Of a stretch of DNA of 64,000 nt, positions 8,463 through 17,455 are shown piece by piece. The stretch is taken from NCBI GenBank assembly GCA_036278735.1, contig DASUKM010000016.1, forward strand, positions 1-64,000, written 5' to 3'. A program made the position numbers and the translations under genes. The notes below the pieces were generated by a model that saw only the letters and a list, made by a program, of their open reading frames with translations, was not told the DNA's origin and ran no database searches. The stretch comes from DASUKM01 sp036278735. Lineage in GTDB: Bacteria > Acidobacteriota > Vicinamibacteria > Vicinamibacterales > 2-12-FULL-66-21. Each line of letters starts with the position of its first letter. Position 1 is the stretch's first letter.

Positions 8463-9654
8463 TCATCACGTTCACCGCGGGCTTGGCCTCGTAGCCGGCG
8501 TCGAACGGCAGCGCAGCGCCGCACCCGGAGAACGAGTCGGGAATCCACGAGTAGCGGTCGGTGAATCCCCAGGTCTGGAAGGCCTTGCACGCGGGACTGG
8601 CGAGACACGCGTGCAAAATTTCCTGGTACCGCCCCGCCTCTGCCGCCAGTGCTCCCGCCGTCGCGTGGCCCTCCGCATCGACAGGCAGTCGCACGTCCAT
8701 CTCGGTGACGTGGACCTGCAGCCCGAGCGCGGCGAGCCGCTGGATGTTGGTGGTCAACCCATCGCCCGTCGGTTCTCCCGTCAGCTGAATGTGCATCTGG
8801 AGTCCGACCCCGTTGATTGGGACGCGCCGCGCGACGAAATCCTTCAGCATGTTGTACATGGCGTCGAACTTGGGGCCGGGTGATTCGACGCCGGTTTCGT
8901 TGTAGAACAGGAGCGCGTCCGGGTCCGCGTCGTGAGCCCAGCGAAAGGCCTGTTCGACGTATCCCGTTCCCGACAATCCGATCCCCGGCTGGTTGAACCA
9001 GATCGAATCCCGCAACTCCGTCCCCGTGCTGCCGGCGCCGTCGCGTACCGCCTCGTTGACGACGTCCCAGGCGAACACTTTGCCTCGGTAATGGCTCATC
9101 ACGGTCGTGATGTGATCCTGGAGGATCCGCGCCATCGTCGCGCTGGAGGCCCCTTGCGCCAGTGTCGTGAGCCACGCCGGATTGGCGTCCGCCCACACGA
9201 GTGTATGTCCTCGCACCTTCATCCCGTGCGCGGCGGCGAAGGCGACGAGTTCGTCTCCGTACGTGAAGTTATAGGTGTCCCGCGCGGGATGGACGACGCT
9301 CCACTTCAACGCGGTCTCGGGCGACAACATGCCGTATTGGCTTGCGAGGATCGCCGCATACGCTGAATCCTTCAGGGGATCGCCGGCGAGCACTTCACCG
9401 GCCCGGGCCGCCGCTCCCATCAATACACCGCTCGGCGCGGCCGCGTCGCGTAACGTGAGCGGCGTGCTCGGCGCTGCTGCCGCAAGGCCAGGCACGATCC
9501 TCAGATTGCGAGGGGCGGCGGGCGGCTGGCCGCTGCCTCCGCACCCGGAGGAGTGAAGCGCCGCGCCGGGCCACAGCAACACGCCCGCGGAAGCCGCCAG
9601 GAGAACCCGAACGACGATCACGTGGGGTCCACGACGAGGGAATGTTCGAACCAT
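8437..9654 (-). CDS. Secreted endo-beta-1,4-xylanase-like enzyme, GH10
   Basis: A 405-residue exported glycoside hydrolase of family 10. An N-terminal hydrophobic segment (VRVLLAASAGVLLWPGAAL) ends near a cysteine in SSGCGGSG, so it could be a signal peptide or a weak lipobox. The (beta/alpha)8 domain shows KWSVVHP, KVRGHTLVWAD, the acid/base glutamate in WDVVNEA and the nucleophile glutamate in VHVTEMDV. ATG 9654 was chosen over an upstream TTG at 9666. It lies tail-to-tail with the exopolysaccharide operon, so its natural substrate could be the self-made polymer rather than plant xylan; that is inference from position. Confidence 0.9.
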   Translation of the reverse strand: MVRTFPRRGPHVIVVRVLLAASAGVLLWPGAALHSSGCGGSGQPPAAPRNLRIVPGLAAAAPSTPLTLRDAAAPSGVLMGAAARAGEVLAGDPLKDSAYAAILASQYGMLSPETALKWSVVHPARDTYNFTYGDELVAFAAAHGMKVRGHTLVWADANPAWLTTLAQGASSATMARILQDHITTVMSHYRGKVFAWDVVNEAVRDGAGSTGTELRDSIWFNQPGIGLSGTGYVEQAFRWAHDADPDALLFYNETGVESPGPKFDAMYNMLKDFVARRVPINGVGLQMHIQLTGEPTGDGLTTNIQRLAALGLQVHVTEMDVRLPVDAEGHATAGALAAEAGRYQEILHACLASPACKAFQTWGFTDRYSWIPDSFSGCGAALPFDAGYEAKPAVNVMINELAGQR

Positions 9655-9672
9655 GGGGGTGACCAAGGGGTA

Positions 9673-11016
9673 TCAGCGATCTTCGCCTCTCGCGACCGGC
9701 CGCCGCCGCCGTCGCCGCCGCCGGCGTCGTGGCGCGAACGGCGCGACGGCGTCGTCGACGCTCGCGCTCGTCGCAGGCTCGGCGCGCAGCTCGCGCCAGT
9801 GGCGCACCGCGTCGGGACGGTTGCCGTGGATCTCGAGCCAGGTGAGCGCGTCGCCGAGCACGTGCCGGTGCAGCAGCGCGCGGTGCGCGCGCGGCGGCGC
9901 CTGCGTGTCGGCCAGCCGCGGCTGCAGCGCCAGAATCTGGTGCAGCCGCTCGATGTCGCGCCGCGCGACCGGCAGCAGGCCCAGCTCGATCCGGCGATCG
10001 AGCGCGTCGGCATTGAAGCGCTGGCGCGGTCCAATCAGCCCGAGCGGGGCCAGCAGCGTGCCCGCCAGGATCGCGTTCGTGAGCGTCTCGGGGGCGGCGG
10101 GGAACTGCCGCCGATACCGATCGAGCGCGGCCACCGATCGCCACAACGCCTCCGGCGCCTCGTCCAGCTCCGGCGTGATCGCGCGCAGCAGTCCCGTCTG
10201 CTGCAACATCCGCAGGCTCTTCTCGGCCGAGCCGGATCGCAGGATCTTGTAGTACTCCTCGACGAGCCGGGCCGGCGCGCTGCGTTCGATCTCGTGCCGG
10301 TATCGCTCGATCGATTCGAGCACCGGCGGATCGAGGTCGAAGTCGAGCCGCGCGGCGAGCACCACCGCGCGCAGCATGCGGACGGGATCTTCGAGGAACC
10401 GCACGTCGGGATCGCCGATGCTGCGGATGACCCGCTTCTCGAGATCCTCGAGGCCGCCGACGTAGTCGATGATCGAGAACGTCGCGATGTCGTAGAAGAG
10501 CGCGTTGATCGTGAAGTCGCGCCGGAACGCATCCTCTTCAGGGGTGCCGAACGTGTTGTCGCGATGGATCAGCCGGTCGTGCGCGCGCACGTGCGCGGCG
10601 TGCGTGGCCGCCGCCGCCTGCCGCTCGCTCACGTCCGCGTCCTCGGCCACGACCGGCTCCGGCGTGGACTCGATCTCCACGTCGACGTCGAGCGGCGGCT
10701 CCGTCGCGTCCACCAGCCGCCGGAACGTCGCGACCTCAATCGTCTTCGGCCCGTACTTGACGTGCGCCAGCCGGAACCGCCGGCCGATGATCCAGCAGTT
10801 CCGGAACAGCTTCTTCACCTGGTGCGGATGCGCCGAGGTGCCGATGTCGAAGTCCTTCGGCCGGCGGCCGAGCAGCAGATCGCGCACGCTGCCGCCGACC
10901 AGATACGCGACGTAGCCGTGCTCGTGGAGCCGGTAGAGAACCTTGAGGGCGTCGGAATCGATGTCGCGGCGCGAGACCGAATGCGCTGATCGTGGAACGA
11001 TCGTCGGCTCGACCAT
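9673..11016 (-). CDS. pcnB: Poly(A) polymerase / CCA-adding-family nucleotidyltransferase (PcnB-like)
   Basis: A 447-residue class II nucleotidyltransferase. The head domain has YLVGGSVRDLLLGRRPKDFD with the metal-binding DxD, then RRDFTINAL and a neck region (EDPVRMLRAV). The protein ends in a run of about ten arginines followed by PVARGEDR, encoded by CGC/CGT triplets at 9690-9735. An arginine-rich C terminus is typical of proteobacterial PcnB rather than of short CCA enzymes, and the length also fits PcnB. It would add 3' A-tails that promote RNA decay. CCA addition cannot be excluded from sequence. Confidence 0.8.
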   Translation of the reverse strand: MVEPTIVPRSAHSVSRRDIDSDALKVLYRLHEHGYVAYLVGGSVRDLLLGRRPKDFDIGTSAHPHQVKKLFRNCWIIGRRFRLAHVKYGPKTIEVATFRRLVDATEPPLDVDVEIESTPEPVVAEDADVSERQAAAATHAAHVRAHDRLIHRDNTFGTPEEDAFRRDFTINALFYDIATFSIIDYVGGLEDLEKRVIRSIGDPDVRFLEDPVRMLRAVVLAARLDFDLDPPVLESIERYRHEIERSAPARLVEEYYKILRSGSAEKSLRMLQQTGLLRAITPELDEAPEALWRSVAALDRYRRQFPAAPETLTNAILAGTLLAPLGLIGPRQRFNADALDRRIELGLLPVARRDIERLHQILALQPRLADTQAPPRAHRALLHRHVLGDALTWLEIHGNRPDAVRHWRELRAEPATSASVDDAVAPFAPRRRRRRRRRRPVARGEDR

Positions 11017-11108
11017 CGTCGCGATTATAACATCAGGTCCCGGGCAGCAGGCGCTAACTCGATGGCTGCGCGCTACTTAGCGCCAGATATCCGCCTCCCT
11101 GTGCTAGC

Positions 11109-11930
11109 ATGACACCCATGCGGCCCTGGCTCTGCGCGGCGCTCCTGGCGGCGGTGGTCGCGGCGGCCGCGGCCCCGGCCTTCGCCGACGCGACCGATCA
11201 GCTCGCCTCCGCCCGCCGGTTGTACAACCAGGGACGCTACGACGATGCGCTGTCGGCGGCCCGGGAGGTGGTGGCGAATCCGGCGCTCGCCTCGTCGGCC
11301 CGGCTGATCGTCGGCCGGGCGCGGCTGGAGCGCTTCCGCCGGAATGCGGATCCCGCCGACCTCGAGGCGGCGCGCGGCGCCCTGCGCGCCCTCGATCCGC
11401 GCGCGCTCGATGCGCGCGAGCGCGTCGAGTTGACGGTGGGGCTCTCCGAGCTGCTGTACCTCGACGATCATTTCGGCGCCGCGGCGGAAATGCTGGAACC
11501 GGCGCTCGACGCCACGCGGGTCCTCGGCGAGGCGGCGCACGACCGCGCGCTCGACTGGTGGGCCACCGCGCTGGATCGCGAGGCGCAGACGCAGCCGCCG
11601 CCCGAGCGGGTGTCCGCCTACACGCGCATCCTCGACCGCATGGCGAGGGTGCTGGAGCGCGACCCCGGCTCCGAGCCGGCCAATTACTGGATGGCGGCGG
11701 CGGCGCGCGGCGCGGGGGATCCGGATCGCGCGTGGCAGGCGGCCGCCGCCGGCTGGCTGCGGGCGCCGCTCGCCCGGGATCGCGGCGCGGCGCTGCGCGC
11801 GGATCTCGATCGGCTCGTCGCGCAGGGCATCCTGCCGGATCGCGCGGCGCGGCTCTCGGTCCGCGATCCGCGCCAGGCGCTGGCCGGCATGCTGAACGAA
11901 TGGCAGGCGTTCAAGGAAAGCTGGCGCTGA
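11109..11930 (+). CDS. Exported TPR-like protein of unknown role
   Basis: A 273-residue protein with a signal peptide (LCAALLAAVVAAAAAPAFA) followed by an alanine-rich helical protein. Sequences such as ASARRLYNQGRYDDALSAAR resemble tetratricopeptide repeats, so it probably folds as a periplasmic helical scaffold. ATG 11109 and ATG 11118 are both possible starts. It is convergent with polA, with six bases between stops. No specific function is recognised. Confidence 0.75.
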   Translation: MTPMRPWLCAALLAAVVAAAAAPAFADATDQLASARRLYNQGRYDDALSAAREVVANPALASSARLIVGRARLERFRRNADPADLEAARGALRALDPRALDARERVELTVGLSELLYLDDHFGAAAEMLEPALDATRVLGEAAHDRALDWWATALDREAQTQPPPERVSAYTRILDRMARVLERDPGSEPANYWMAAAARGAGDPDRAWQAAAAGWLRAPLARDRGAALRADLDRLVAQGILPDRAARLSVRDPRQALAGMLNEWQAFKESWR

Positions 11931-11936
11931 GGCGCG

Positions 11937-14630
11937 TTACGGCTTCGCGTCCTTCCAGTTCTCGCCCACGCCGACGTCGACGGTGAGCGGCACCTTCAGC
12001 CGCACGGCCGATTCCATCAGCTCCCGCACCGCGGCGACGGTCTCGTCGGCCGCCTCGCGCGGCGCCTCGAACAGCAGTTCGTCGTGCACCGTGAGGATCA
12101 TCCGGGCCGCGCCGCCGGCGATCGACGGCAGCGCCGCGTGGACGTCGATCATCGCGCGCTTCAGGATGTCGGCCGCGGTCCCCTGAATCGGCAGGTTGAC
12201 GGCGACGCGTTCGGCGGCGGATCGGATCTGCCCGTTGCGGCTCGTCAGCTCCGGCACGAGCCGCCGCCGCCCCCACATCGTCGTGACGACGCCCGTGGCG
12301 CGCGCCTCGTCGAGCAGCCGGTCGATGAAGGCGCGGACCGAGGGGAAGCCCTCGAAGTAGGCGTCGATGAAGGCCTGCGCCTCCTGTCGCGTGACGCCGA
12401 TGTCTTTCGCCAGCGTGAACGCCTGCTTGCCGTACAACAGCGCGTAGTTGATGATCTTGGCCCGCCGCCGCAGCTCGTGCGCGCTCAGGCCGCTGTCGGG
12501 GCCGAACACTTTCGCGGCCGTCCGGTCGTGGATGTCTTCCGCGCGCGTGAAGGCGGCGATCAGGGCTTCGTCGCCCGACAGGTGCGCCAGGACGCGCAGT
12601 TCGATCTGCGAGTAGTCGGCGGAGACGAGCACGTGCCCGGGATCGGCGATGAAGGCCCGCCGGATCTCGCGGCCGAGATCGGTGCGGATCGGGATGTTCT
12701 GCAGGTTCGGATCGCTGCTGCTCAACCGGCCGGTCGCCGCGACCGCCTGGTTGAAGCAGGTGTGCACGCGGCCGGTCTCGGGATGCACGAGCTGCGGCAG
12801 CGCGTCGATGTACGTCCCCTTCAGCTTCATCAGCCCGCGCCATTCGAGCACGAGCCGCGGCAGCTCGTGGACGAGCGCCAGCTCCTCGAGCACTTCGAAC
12901 GCGGTCGACTGCGCCTTGGTCTTGCTCGTGCGGCGCATCGTTTCGGTGCGCAGTCCGAGCTTCTCGAACAGGATTTCGGAGAGCTTCTTCGGCGAGTTGA
13001 TGTTGAACGCTTCACCCGACAGCTCGTAGACGCGCCGCGCGAGCCGATCCAGATCCTGCTCGATCCGCCGCGACTGGGAGGTGAGCGCCGCGCCGTCGAT
13101 CCTGACGCCCGCCTGCTCGATCGAGACGAGCACGGGGATCAGCGGATGCTCGAGCTCGCCGTAGACCGTCTCGAGCGACTCCTGCTTCAGCAGGTCGCGC
13201 AGCGTCGGGACGAGCTGCAGCGCGAGATCCGACCGCTCCCCTGCGTAGTCGAGCGCCGCCTCGATCGGGATCTGCGCGAAGGACACGGCGCGCGCGCCGC
13301 GGCCGCAGACGTCCTCGTCGGTCAGCGCCTTGTAGCCGGCGTGTTCGAGCGCGAGGTCCTCGAGGCGATGCGCCGACCGCGTCGCGTCCAGCAGGTAGCT
13401 GGCGAGCATCGTGTCGCTCTCGAGCCCCTGCAGCCGCACGCCGTGGCGGGCCAGCACGATGGCGTCGAACTTCAGGTCGTGCCCGACCTTCGCCACGGCG
13501 GGATCCTCGAGCACCGGCCGCAGCACGTCGAGCACCGCCCGCGCGTCGAGCGCCCCTTCGAAGCCGAGCCCGGCCCCGGCCAACGGCACGTACCGGGCTT
13601 CGTGCGGCGCCGTCGAGAACGACAGCCCGACGATGCCCGCCCGCATGGCAGACGGGGCGTCGGGAAGCACGCGAAGCGCGAACCGTCCGGCGCGCCGCAG
13701 GGCGTCGGCGAGCCCGCACACCTCGGCCATCGTCGCGACGACCGCGTAGTCCTTGCCGACGGTCTGGGCGGTCGGCGCGAACTCCATCACGAGCGAGCGG
13801 AAGCCGAGCCGCGAGAACAGCTCGAAGCAGCGCGCCTGCGACGCGCCGCGATAGCGGGCCGCCTCCGGATCGAAGGCGACGGGGACGTCGGTGCGGATCT
13901 TCGCCAGCTCGCGGCTCTGCCGCGCGTCGTCGGCATGGCCGAGCAGCCCTTCGCGATACCGCTTGTTCGTCACCTCGGCGGCGTGCGCGAGCAGCGCTTC
14001 GAGCGACCCGTAGGCGGCGATGAGATCGCGCGCCCCCTTCTCGCCGATCCCGGGCACCCCCTTGATGTTGTCGATCGAATCCCCCATCAGCGCGAGCACG
14101 TCGACGACCTGCGCGGGCAACACGCCGAACTTCTCCTTCACGCCGTCCGCGTCGTACCAGGTGCCCTCGTCGCGCGGGTTGTACACCTCGAGGCCATCGT
14201 GCACGAGCTGATAGAAGTCCTTGTCGCCGGTGACGATCGCGACGTCGAAGCCCTGCTCGGTCGCGCGGGTTGCCAGCGTGCCGATCACGTCGTCGGCTTC
14301 GAAGCGTTCGGAGGTGAGGATCGGGACGCCGAGCGCCTCGCACGCCTCGTGCACCCAGGGAATCTGTTCCGCGAGGTCGCCGGGCATCGGGGCGCGGTTT
14401 GCCTTGTAGTCGGTGGCGAGCTCGGATCGAAACGTCGGACCGGCGAGATCGAACGACGCCGCGATGTACTGCGGCTGCTGCTCGTTGACGAGCTTCCGGA
14501 GCATCGTCACGAAGCCGTAGACCGCATTGGTCGACTTGCCATCGGGTCCGGTCAGCCCGCGGATCGCGTGATACGCGCGATACATCTGCGAGCTGCCGTC
14601 GATCAGGTACAGACGCGGCCGCGTGTTCAT
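11937..14630 (-). CDS. polA: DNA polymerase I
   Basis: An 897-residue family A polymerase. The N-terminal 5'-nuclease (1 to about 290) has YLIDGSSQMYRAYHA and EADDVIGTLA. The polymerase domain has motif A (SADYSQIELR, near residue 670), motif B (RRRAKIINYALLYGK) and motif C (VHDELLFE, near 848). The middle 3'-5' exonuclease fold is kept, but three of four catalytic acids are replaced: the DTE of E. coli Exo I aligns with RVL, and Asp501 aligns with R in YAGER, while the Asp424 equivalent remains (KVGHDLKFD). Proofreading is probably lost, as in some other bacterial Pol I enzymes. Divergent from the next gene with a short AT-rich spacer. Confidence 0.97.
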   Translation of the reverse strand: MNTRPRLYLIDGSSQMYRAYHAIRGLTGPDGKSTNAVYGFVTMLRKLVNEQQPQYIAASFDLAGPTFRSELATDYKANRAPMPGDLAEQIPWVHEACEALGVPILTSERFEADDVIGTLATRATEQGFDVAIVTGDKDFYQLVHDGLEVYNPRDEGTWYDADGVKEKFGVLPAQVVDVLALMGDSIDNIKGVPGIGEKGARDLIAAYGSLEALLAHAAEVTNKRYREGLLGHADDARQSRELAKIRTDVPVAFDPEAARYRGASQARCFELFSRLGFRSLVMEFAPTAQTVGKDYAVVATMAEVCGLADALRRAGRFALRVLPDAPSAMRAGIVGLSFSTAPHEARYVPLAGAGLGFEGALDARAVLDVLRPVLEDPAVAKVGHDLKFDAIVLARHGVRLQGLESDTMLASYLLDATRSAHRLEDLALEHAGYKALTDEDVCGRGARAVSFAQIPIEAALDYAGERSDLALQLVPTLRDLLKQESLETVYGELEHPLIPVLVSIEQAGVRIDGAALTSQSRRIEQDLDRLARRVYELSGEAFNINSPKKLSEILFEKLGLRTETMRRTSKTKAQSTAFEVLEELALVHELPRLVLEWRGLMKLKGTYIDALPQLVHPETGRVHTCFNQAVAATGRLSSSDPNLQNIPIRTDLGREIRRAFIADPGHVLVSADYSQIELRVLAHLSGDEALIAAFTRAEDIHDRTAAKVFGPDSGLSAHELRRRAKIINYALLYGKQAFTLAKDIGVTRQEAQAFIDAYFEGFPSVRAFIDRLLDEARATGVVTTMWGRRRLVPELTSRNGQIRSAAERVAVNLPIQGTAADILKRAMIDVHAALPSIAGGAARMILTVHDELLFEAPREAADETVAAVRELMESAVRLKVPLTVDVGVGENWKDAKP

Positions 14631-14664
14631 CTTCGGAGGGAAACTTCAGTATATCATTCGGGCG

Positions 14665-15465
14665 ATGCGGTTCCGGACGCGGGCGGCCCTGCTGGCCATC
14701 GTGCTCGCCGCCGCGCTGGCGGCGTGCGGCGGCGGCAGCAATCTCTTCGGTCCCACGTACGAATACGAAGAAGACCTCACGCTGAGCCTCGACGGATCGG
14801 CGACGCTCGTCGTCAACTCGTCGGTGCCCGCGCTCGTCGCGCTCCGGGGCCTGCCGTTGTCGACCGATCCCGCGGTGGCGGTCGATCGCAATCGCGTGCG
14901 CGCGCTGTATGCGTCCCCCTACGACCAGGTCCGCCGCGTCAGCGTGTGGACGCGGAGGGGCCGGCGGTTCGTCGGGATCACGCTGCGTATTCCCGACATC
15001 CGCCAGTTGACGAAGGCGCCGCCCTTCGCCTGGTCGACCTACCGGCTGTTTCCCAAGGACGGCGAGCACGTGTTCGAGCAGAGGGTCGGGCCCTCGGCGT
15101 TCCGCCCCGGCACGCTGCCGAAGGTCGGATGGGACGGCAGCGAAATCGTCGCGTTCCGGCTGCACCTGCCAAGCCGGATCAATTATCACAACGCCCGCAT
15201 GCTGGATACCAACGCGCCGCGCAGCGTGCAGCGCGGCAACATCCTCACGTGGGAGCAGCACCTGACCGATCGCCTCGAAGGCGTGCCGGTCGTCATCGAC
15301 GTGCGGATGGACAGCCAGTCGATCCTGTATCGCACGCTCTGGCTGTTTGCGGGCGCGTTTGCCGCGGCGGTGCTCGTGCTCGGGCTGTTGATCTGGTTCA
15401 CGATGCGGCGCGGCGCCGCGGCCGAGGAGAGTCGCACCGCCAACGGTCAGGGCCTGAAGCCCTGA
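14665..15465 (+). CDS. Lipoprotein with C-terminal membrane anchor, function unknown
   Basis: A 266-residue protein with a lipoprotein signal peptide (LLAIVLAAALAACGGGS; lipobox LAAC). A beta-rich domain follows, then one strong transmembrane segment near residue 230 (WLFAGAFAAAVLVLGLLIWF) and a short charged tail. ATG 14665 is preferred over the longer frame because it places the signal peptide at the N terminus. An AT-rich patch (AGTATATCATT at 14649-14659) in the polA-divergent spacer may be its promoter. The last codons (QGLKP, stop) lie inside a palindromic repeat. The domain is not recognised. Confidence 0.75.
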   Translation: MRFRTRAALLAIVLAAALAACGGGSNLFGPTYEYEEDLTLSLDGSATLVVNSSVPALVALRGLPLSTDPAVAVDRNRVRALYASPYDQVRRVSVWTRRGRRFVGITLRIPDIRQLTKAPPFAWSTYRLFPKDGEHVFEQRVGPSAFRPGTLPKVGWDGSEIVAFRLHLPSRINYHNARMLDTNAPRSVQRGNILTWEQHLTDRLEGVPVVIDVRMDSQSILYRTLWLFAGAFAAAVLVLGLLIWFTMRRGAAAEESRTANGQGLKP

Positions 15466-15466
15466 C
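15446..15466. repeat. Palindrome GTCAGGGC/GCCCTGAC overlapping a stop codon
   Basis: An 8-bp perfect stem, GTCAGGGC-CTGAA-GCCCTGAC. It overlaps the last codons and the TGA of the lipoprotein gene. Relatives occur at 15533, 22649, 30486 and 30531. It could work as a terminator hairpin, but there is no T-tract. Confidence 0.85.
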
Positions 15467-15470
15467 CGAA

Positions 15471-15526
15471 CGGAGGGCGGAGGGCGGAGGGCGGAGGGTG
15501 GAGGACGGAGGGTGGAGGACGGACAG
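15471..15526. repeat. 7-bp period array, unit CGGAGGG (8 units)
   Basis: Eight consecutive heptamers, four CGGAGGG followed by alternating TGGAGGA and CGGAGGG, ending in CGGACAG. The array begins five bases after the stop of the lipoprotein gene and lies between two palindromes of one family. Confidence 0.9.
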
Positions 15527-15532
15527 ATGTGG

Positions 15533-15552
15533 GTCAGCCCTTCAGGGCTGAC
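15533..15552. repeat. Palindrome GTCAGCCC/GGGCTGAC overlapping a stop codon
   Basis: GTCAGCCC-TTCA-GGGCTGAC, an 8-bp perfect stem. The TGA of the minus-strand carboxypeptidase-regulatory-like gene (15544-15542) lies in the loop and its last codons in one arm, mirroring the hairpin at 15446 at the end of the convergent gene. Confidence 0.85.
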
Positions 15553-17308
15553 CTGAGCCTTGTGCCGGCGCCTTCAGATCTTCCGTCCTCTTGTCCCCAT
15601 CGGCGAGCGTGAGCGGCGTCGCGCTGTTCCGGATCTGCTGCAGGTACGACGGGTCGTACCACTCGCCCGTCTGCACGTCGTCTTCGACGGCGATCAGGTA
15701 GTCGCCGGCGGGGAGGCCCCGCAGGTGGTAGGCACCGTTCTGATCCGTCCGGGTCGCCTGCACGTGCCGCGACTCCGGACGCCAGTACTGCGGATCGCCG
15801 GCAAACGCAATCACCGTCAGCCCCGCGACGGGCGCGCCGCTGTCGTCGCGCACGATGCCGTCGAGGCCCGTCGTCCGATCGGCCACCACCACCGCGACGT
15901 TCGCGACGTCCTGACCGCCGTGGATGTCGACAGGCAGATCGGTGACGTCGCGCCCGCCGACCGTGACCGACTTCAGCGTCCACGGTGATGGCGCCTGCGC
16001 GGTGATCAGGTACAGCCCCGGCAGCACGTCTTCAGCCACGAACTCGCCGTTCTTTTCGGCGCCCGTTCCCGTGTCGCCGCGTCCGCCGCGGCGTCCGCCG
16101 CGGCCGCCCGGTCCGAACGACTGCGGATCGAGGCTCGTGAAGTCGACGCTGAATTTGGAATAGTCTGTCGGCGCCGGCGTGCCGGACGACTCGACGGTGA
16201 TGTTGCCCGAGACGGTGATCGCCGACACGAGCGTCAGCATCAGGCCCGTGATGTTCTGCCCGTTCACGGATACCAGCTGTCTCGCGATTTTCGGGTCGTC
16301 CCACCGGCCGCCGCTGCGCGCGACGGCCGTGTAGCGCCCCGGCGGCACGTTCGGGATCTGGAACGTGCCATCGGATGTGCTCATCGCGCGGAACATCTGT
16401 CCGCGCACGGCGCCGCCGTTCCCGTCGTCGATCGTGAGCGTCACCGGGACAGTATCGCCAGGCGCGCCGAGGACCGTACCCCGGACGGTCGCCGTGGGCA
16501 CCAGTTGCAATTGGAAATCGATCCCCTCGGTTTCCTGTCCCGGGACGACGTCGACGCGAGTGGCCTCGGAGGCCATCGTCACGCCCGGGAAGTAGGTCGG
16601 CGCGTAGCCCGCGGGTTCCGGCTCGGCATCGACCTGTCCGAAGAACCCACCCCGGCCTCCGCGTGCGAAGCCGCGCAGCGGCCCGTCGGCCCCGGCCGCA
16701 TTCGCACTGACGAAATACTGGCCCGGCGGCAATCCGAAGACGCGGTACTCGCCACGATCGTCGGACTGATCCGACCCGGCGGGCGTGAGCGCGCGCTCGC
16801 CGCGCACGTATTGATAGCGGAGCACGTTGACGGTGGTACGGGCGAGCGGCTCGCCGTCCTGATCGACGACGTGACCGGTGATCACGCCGCCACGCAGCAG
16901 GCGCAGGCTGACGGTCGTCAATTGCTGGCCGTCCGACAGCTCGACGGGGACGCCGGGCTGAAGCGGGCGCCGCTGCCCGTAGACGGCGTCGACGTACCCG
17001 GCTTTGCTGGCCCTGATGGTGTAGCTGCCGGCGAGAAGCCCGGTGATGGCGAACTGCCCTTGATCGTCGGTCGTGGCGGCGCGCGCCATCCGGATGGCGG
17101 GTGCGCTCACCATGACCCGGGCGCGCTTGAGCGGCCGGCCCGTATCGGCCACGAGCACGCGGCCTCCGATCACGGCGGTTCCCTGGGGCGTCTGCTGCTG
17201 TGCCGTGTCGCGTGCCGGCCGCTGGCCCCCGCGGGTCTGCCCCTGAAAGGCCTGCGGCACCGCCGCGGCAAGGGCCAGGGAAAGGAGGAACAGGATCGAA
17301 CGACGCAT
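15542..17308 (-). CDS. Secreted protein with carboxypeptidase-regulatory-like (CnaB/transthyretin-like) repeats
   Basis: A 588-residue exported protein. A signal peptide (MRRSILFLLSLALAAAVPQAF) precedes a QT-rich linker and repeated beta-sandwich modules of carboxypeptidase-regulatory-like type. Each module has a G-x-V-x-D/ADT-G-x-P-L start and a GxY/GxF...LPPGxYxV end, for example near residues 47-130, 140-210 and 480-560. A GGRGGRRGGRG low-complexity loop lies near residue 425. Such proteins are numerous in Acidobacteriota and are thought to act at the cell surface in binding or adhesion. Start at 17308 places the signal peptide first. The stop lies in a palindrome. Confidence 0.85.
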   Translation of the reverse strand: MRRSILFLLSLALAAAVPQAFQGQTRGGQRPARDTAQQQTPQGTAVIGGRVLVADTGRPLKRARVMVSAPAIRMARAATTDDQGQFAITGLLAGSYTIRASKAGYVDAVYGQRRPLQPGVPVELSDGQQLTTVSLRLLRGGVITGHVVDQDGEPLARTTVNVLRYQYVRGERALTPAGSDQSDDRGEYRVFGLPPGQYFVSANAAGADGPLRGFARGGRGGFFGQVDAEPEPAGYAPTYFPGVTMASEATRVDVVPGQETEGIDFQLQLVPTATVRGTVLGAPGDTVPVTLTIDDGNGGAVRGQMFRAMSTSDGTFQIPNVPPGRYTAVARSGGRWDDPKIARQLVSVNGQNITGLMLTLVSAITVSGNITVESSGTPAPTDYSKFSVDFTSLDPQSFGPGGRGGRRGGRGDTGTGAEKNGEFVAEDVLPGLYLITAQAPSPWTLKSVTVGGRDVTDLPVDIHGGQDVANVAVVVADRTTGLDGIVRDDSGAPVAGLTVIAFAGDPQYWRPESRHVQATRTDQNGAYHLRGLPAGDYLIAVEDDVQTGEWYDPSYLQQIRNSATPLTLADGDKRTEDLKAPAQGSGQP

Positions 17309-17405
17309 GACGACGATCTCCACGAGCCCTGACCATGGGCCGGTCAATGCCCGGCAGGGGTTACCACAGAGTTAGACCGCGGGGCCGAACGGTTGGTTGC
17401 ACGGC

Positions 17406-17455
17406 GCCGGGTCTGAAGACCCGGCCTACGGCGACGCCGGGTCTGAAGACCCGGC
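17406..17455. repeat. Two REP-like palindromes, GCCGGGTC/GACCCGGC
   Basis: Two copies of an 8-bp stem with a TGAA (TTCA on the other strand) loop, at 17406-17425 and 17436-17455, each followed by CTAC. The second ends one base before the stop of the ZIP transporter gene. The same element recurs in a four-copy cluster at 23684-23796 and once at 53124. Confidence 0.9.

Noticed and set aside
9690..9735. Poly-arginine stretch at the end of the PcnB-like gene as a sequencing artefact
   Set aside because: Arg-rich C termini are normal for PcnB, and the codons vary (CGC, CGT) rather than forming a pure repeat.
12084..15551. 1155-codon plus-strand frame opposite polA
   Set aside because: Antisense to a conserved DNA polymerase I; Arg/His/Asp-rich composition typical of reverse-complement GC-rich coding DNA.
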